Shown here piece by piece: positions 61,801 through 64,000 of a stretch of DNA of 64,000 nucleotides. Every line of letters starts with the position of its first letter. The first letter of the stretch is position 1. A model generated the notes under the pieces. It was given only the letters and a program-made list of their open reading frames with translations, was not told the origin of the DNA and did no database searches. Both the position numbers and the translations under genes were made by a program. This DNA is from an uncultured Acidimicrobiales bacterium (GTDB taxonomy: Bacteria > Actinomycetota > Acidimicrobiia > Acidimicrobiales > UBA10347): contig CALKPY010000007.1 of NCBI GenBank assembly GCA_937991435.1, forward strand, positions 1-64,000, given 5' to 3'.

Positions 61801-62517
61801 CAGTTCCCGAGCATCACGGGCCAGATCATTTCCTTGCGGCCAGCCCAAGCCGTCGACCCGAACCAGATAGTTCCGGTCATTCGACACCCGGAAAGAATCA
61901 AGAGGAAGCGCGATGCCATCCACGTAAATGCCGCACACGCCAGCGATCGGACCCGGAAGCCGAAGCTTCGGGTAATCGCAGCACGAGCAACCCACGTCGC
62001 AAGCCTCGTTGCAGCCCGGCCGGAACAGCTCTTTACGGATGCCGCGGAACTGTCGACCGGTAGCCATGTACAGCAGGTCCGAAGCGTACTGGATCGCACG
62101 CTCAGCCTGCTCCCACGTAATATCAGTCGAACAACATTCGAACAGCTCGTCCGGTGTCATCCAAGGCTCAGTGACAGCATCATGAAAGATCGTCTTGCAC
62201 TTCGGCGCCGGGCAACACTTACCGCCCACGGCTGGGTTGTAAGTGTCCAAAATGTACGGATGACCGTACTCATCGAGGATGTTATCCGCCACCTCAGCGA
62301 AGTCATCTTCCTCTTCGACCGTCTGAGCGTAACCGTCCAGCCAATCTGACGCCCAGCCTTTGCAGGCGCGAATATTTAGAACCGAGTCGCGGCCGACCGG
62401 TTCTTCAGGCTCCTCGCAAACCTCATCAGGATCAGGGTCCCGCTGAAGCGCAGCGATCTTTACTTCCCTTTGAGCGCGAGTTGGCCCCGTCCCGGAATCA
62501 ATGAACCGGTATCCCAT
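58849..62517 (-). CDS. Giant head-tail connector with Cys-rich repeat insertion
   Basis: 1,222 residues; usual connectors of this family have about 250. Residues 115-250 (TWEQAERAIQYASDLLYMATGRQF, GIYVDGIALPLDSFRV) and about 1110-1222 (CPAWEIEYLRGCLPPGG, KLACAIAMGLCG, TELQREGVEL, GGTGLYEVDMWV) form the expected connector. Between them lies an insertion of four tandem Cys-rich modules (NHCC...ANHCQ..CGC) of about 160 residues, each with WA(A/S)EYL-like motifs and LPTFA segments. The insertion probably projects from the neck. Confidence 0.85.
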   Translation of the reverse strand: MGYRFIDSGTGPTRAQREVKIAALQRDPDPDEVCEEPEEPVGRDSVLNIRACKGWASDWLDGYAQTVEEEDDFAEVADNILDEYGHPYILDTYNPAVGGKCCPAPKCKTIFHDAVTEPWMTPDELFECCSTDITWEQAERAIQYASDLLYMATGRQFRGIRKELFRPGCNEACDVGCSCCDYPKLRLPGPIAGVCGIYVDGIALPLDSFRVSNDRNYLVRVDGLGWPQGNDLARDARELIVTRRVIHAPKPPKAERLSCRTGETQTRRLAPDCPEWVEPFLKVIGYTPDDHVAPEALSVGLCSQWAADYIAAHPELLDEAEVIRPWVQDWLDANNLKVKYGKCTKCCDKYGRRCAPSGATFVCSCDDTCFTPCAGAPGNNNHCCSREGCNGPFPANHCQTSCGCSKHVVKRHTEVAYAADSCDGELLQIPDPHSKPTPDWAAEILEARGITPELGGTPNLVTLPTFARRQNIGGPRLDWWVQDWANRNGYKDVTFGHCPECLDDDGDDCNGAGASYICCPHECEPAKVKPCKGTTSNANHCCHRQGCWTAGPKPSNHCQEGRCSCRAHSHCGGRSRLQFSCDDGTGIKYTPYGDDNTPLLQIDDPAAEPKEVTGWAAEYLQDNRIKLDPVSTTSRITLPTYASGNNGLWGWVDDYLNTNRGCKRLVIGYCQECADAECNEAGATVLVCNHHHRPAPCRGLSSKPKHCCFRDSPNDCCRSADEAHQPRPANHCQHGGCGCTIATNPICPPRPAVLSSAEDQGFGLLEIADPATEPCLEGWASEYLEEAGIQVDNNSGPNIVLPTFASSHNLPSWAQDWVDMTGECVNYGECPVCTDENGLECDPVTGAVYVCDCPLPDPEPEDPCDIPEGCVAIVRTVNGKRRRYISQKTHRHCCSQLGNECCNRDNPGPYHINCCQSGHSACAPDPQDPDCEWPPTCTVTFVCEATCEELTTRGTRFPGGACATRPEPCDTWEPWMYDYFGYPQPSTGITVIKDVPKKPEAKHSWPDWLKEYFGYDTNTRPMPEPCDTFPSWVNQFLSPEDDKPVVCDDWVAEYLLAGDACGRQFDVVAREEPEIYEPVYVTRVIRDTVPDEKTASELAAQEAELKRWASLPCPAWEIEYLRGCLPPGGGVPIQKLACAIAMGLCGESGSCTIPFGVTELQREGVELDMRQAWASVQAGGTGLYEVDMWVKKVNPMGLTQRVTVHRADQYPRPRNQTLHRIC
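59173..61746 (-). repeat. Tandem Cys-rich module array inside the connector gene
   Basis: Encodes residues about 258-1115. Four modules begin near residues 304, 439, 614 and 778 with WAADYI, WAAEIL, WAAEYL and WASEYL, and each has a second W-rich motif (WVQDW, WVDDY, WAQDW) and a double-Cys segment. Degenerate extra W motifs occur to about residue 1050. Confidence 0.8.
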
Positions 62518-62533
62518 GTGGCCCTCCAGCTAG

Positions 62534-63220
62534 CTATACAGGGTCGTAATCGCAGTCGATTGAGTCAGGCAGAGTGTTGGTGCAAATTCCGCCGACAGGT
62601 CCGCCGTTCTGAACGACAGCTTGGTCATCTGGGAGAATCCATTCTCCCGGAACCGAAGGCGTCCAGTTCGGGTTGGACTCGGCGTAGCCTTCGAGTTCAA
62701 GCTCGACAGCGTTGTCGTTAGCGAACCCGATGTCGCCGGAGAGAACCCAGTTGATCGACTTGGGGATCAACCACTGGAACCACGGCCATGCTTCATCAGT
62801 CGCGCATTTGCCCTTCTCGGCGTTCTTCGCCCAGATCTCGACCTGGCGGGAACCGTCGCAGTCGACATCGTTGACGTCCGGCATCATGAAGCCTCGGGGA
62901 ACAGTTCCATCGAGGAACATCTGCGAGTTGAGGAGCAGGCCGATCATGGGGACAGGGATGCCGCAGAGCATGAGGGTCAGTTCGAAGCCCTTGATTCGGG
63001 AGCAGTCGATGTCGTGGATGCAGATATCGCCGCAGCCGTCCTTGACCAGAATCTCTTCGCCGTCTTCCGTGTCGGGCGACATGGTCAATGAAACGAACCC
63101 TTTGGTGGTGATTCGCGAGTTCGGGTTTTGCGAGTGAACGAGAGCAGCGCCGCATTCGTCGTTTCGGGTGACGCGGATCCGGCAAGCCTTGATGCTCTTC
63201 GGGCAACAGAATGTACCCAT
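62534..63220 (-). CDS. Major tail protein-like structural protein
   Basis: 228 residues from ATG 63220. The order KACRIRVTRNDECGAA, TKGFVSLTMSPDTEDGEEILVKDGCGDICI, CSRIKGFELTLMLCGI and WPWFQWLIPKSINW matches major tail tube proteins of actinobacterial siphophages. The position is unusual, because it precedes the connector instead of following the tail terminator. Confidence 0.7.
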   Translation of the reverse strand: MGTFCCPKSIKACRIRVTRNDECGAALVHSQNPNSRITTKGFVSLTMSPDTEDGEEILVKDGCGDICIHDIDCSRIKGFELTLMLCGIPVPMIGLLLNSQMFLDGTVPRGFMMPDVNDVDCDGSRQVEIWAKNAEKGKCATDEAWPWFQWLIPKSINWVLSGDIGFANDNAVELELEGYAESNPNWTPSVPGEWILPDDQAVVQNGGPVGGICTNTLPDSIDCDYDPV

Positions 63221-63356
63221 AGGGTCATACCTCTTCAGAGTTGGAGTGAGTCTGAAGGGCCGACAGAATCGCCGGTGGTGTGCCCTGTTCTTTGATCTGA
63301 CTCTACCCGATCCCACGGTTTGTGGTGCGGATGGCAAACCGGCTAAGATGCAGGAC

Positions 63357-63641
63357 ATGTCTGCCACGCCACCGATGTGCAAGAAAGCGATCGTTGAGAC
63401 CGCCCGTAGTTACGGGGGAGCGCCTTTCAACGAAGCGCATCTGTGGGAATACATGGGCCAGTATGAAGTGGAGTTGACTCGTGAGGGTCTCCTCGCCATG
63501 TCGACCACGTTGAAGGCGGCGTTGAGTGATGGGTTCATTGTGCCGACTGGGAAGACGTCAGAGTCTTCGATCCCGGGGGATCCCCGTCGCTCGCTTGTCG
63601 AGTACAAGCTTGGGCCGGAGGGTGGCGATCCAACAGATTAG
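63357..63641 (+). CDS. Winged-helix-like protein (94 aa)
   Basis: ATG 63357 or 63348 is more likely than the track start. KKAIVETARSYGGAPFNEAHLWEY then LLAMSTTLKAALSDGFIVPTG suggests a winged-helix fold like the 4227 gene. Plus-strand genes resume here after the tail operon. No family recognised. Confidence 0.55.
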   Translation: MSATPPMCKKAIVETARSYGGAPFNEAHLWEYMGQYEVELTREGLLAMSTTLKAALSDGFIVPTGKTSESSIPGDPRRSLVEYKLGPEGGDPTD

Positions 63642-63655
63642 GGCCGTTCGACCTA

Positions 63656-63684
63656 TTTAGTATCTGCCCAAACCGGGCGATAAT
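63656..63684 (+). promoter_or_regulatory. Leaderless promoter cassette
   Basis: -35 TTTAGT (63656-63661), 17-bp spacer ending CCCAAACCGGGC, -10 GATAAT (63679-63684), six bases ATATAT, ATG 63691. The spacer end is the same as at the RNA B promoter. Confidence 0.75.
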
Positions 63685-63690
63685 ATATAT

Positions 63691-63945
63691 ATGAACGCAA
63701 CGGAAACCATCACCAACATCGAAGTCTGCTTCGACATCGACAACCAAGACTGCGACGCAGGCGACTTCTACTCAGTCATCACCGTAGAGATCTCCACCAA
63801 TCGTCGTGACCTGAGCATGCCGCTCGAAGAAGCCGAAGGCTACTGGGATTTCCCAACCGGCGCCTACGGATCGCCAACCGAGCCGGACATCGTCGGCAAC
63901 GACATCACCGGCTGGTTCGCTGCAGACTCCGAGTGGGTGTCATGA
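63691..63945 (+). CDS. Small protein with leaderless start (84 aa)
   Basis: MNATETITNIEVCFDIDNQDCDAGDF; beta-rich with acidic residues, ending FAADSEWVS. ATG lies at the predicted +1. Overlaps the next gene by ATGA. Confidence 0.65.
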   Translation: MNATETITNIEVCFDIDNQDCDAGDFYSVITVEISTNRRDLSMPLEEAEGYWDFPTGAYGSPTEPDIVGNDITGWFAADSEWVS

Positions 63946-64000
63946 ACAAGTTCGAAATCGAAGTAGCGACCAACATCCTGATCAGCGAGGGATGGCACAT
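63942..64000 (+). CDS. N-terminal fragment of a protein cut by the window edge
   Basis: ATG overlaps the previous stop. Begins MNKFEIEVATNILISEGWH and runs off the window. Function cannot be judged. Confidence 0.5.
   Translation, partial: MNKFEIEVATNILISEGWH

Noticed and set aside
61219-62349. 376-codon plus ORF opposite the giant connector
   Set aside because: Antisense shadow of the Cys-rich gene; GC-rich codon structure produces long open antisense frames.
21-63641. CRISPR arrays
   Set aside because: No regularly spaced direct repeats of 24-40 bp were seen. The repetitive stretches are pentapeptide codons, poly-Asp/Thr codons and the promoter cassettes.

Overview
The window is part of the genome of a tailed bacteriophage, or a closely related prophage, whose host is most likely an actinobacterium. 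A siphovirus-type structural block lies on the minus strand at 47-63 kb. It includes a major-tail-like protein, a head-tail connector, a gp10-like completion protein, tail assembly chaperones with a -1 slip site, a 1,022-residue tape measure, minor tail proteins, an endolysin and holin-like genes. The actinobacterial host is inferred from an LAxTG sortase signal on a phage surface protein and from small phage families typical of actinophages, for example the CEHGVGHPDP protein. No large terminase, portal, major capsid or DNA polymerase is visible, so the window is only part of a larger genome.

Layout. 0-8.9 kb: small accessory genes on both strands (pentapeptide repeat protein, tRNA-nucleotidyltransferase-like protein, deoxyribonucleotidase). 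9-14.6 kb: small-terminase-like gene, secreted basic protein and a minus-strand operon with a second nucleotidyltransferase. 14.6-17.6 kb: a largely non-coding stretch with three promoter-driven RNAs, one carrying an HNH endonuclease. 17.6-21.3 kb: minus operon with a RAMP-like protein and a DUF932-like protein. 21.5-23.8 kb: recombination genes (Rad52-like annealing protein, SSB, two HNH genes). 24.2-27.1 kb: SET-like protein and two more large RNA units. 27.1-32.9 kb: replication genes (VRR-NUC nuclease, ppGpp-hydrolase-like HD protein, replication initiator and helicase-loader-like proteins). 33-43.7 kb: an envelope-directed set of secreted or anchored proteins (sortase-anchored protein, transglycosylases, glycoside hydrolase, VanY-like peptidase, DUF1996). 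44.9-46.2 kb: six tRNAs around an HNH gene. 47.0-47.6 kb: a sugar-phosphate transferase. 48.2-63.2 kb: lysis and tail genes.

The most distinctive feature is one repeated promoter cassette: a -35 near CTAAAG or TTGGGT, a 17-bp spacer, -10 GATAAT, then six bases (usually ATATAT) to +1. In about ten places +1 coincides with the A of ATG, which predicts leaderless mRNAs, often starting ATGAACGCA. In five other places the same cassette starts ATAAGC, ATAACC or ACAAGC and is followed by 0.65-1.3 kb of hairpin-rich sequence without convincing genes. I read these as a family of large non-coding or leader RNAs. Two operator-like motifs, ATTTCTGAGAAAT and GATCCGAATGGCCTA, divide these promoters into two sets.

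Other unusual points are a head-tail connector enlarged to 1,222 residues by about 850 residues of tandem Cys-rich modules; two small genes continuing in frame past a TGA; a phage-encoded surface-remodelling set; and tRNAs of which only half encode CCA, together with a CCA-enzyme-like nucleotidyltransferase. Family assignments come from motif recognition by eye, with no database search.
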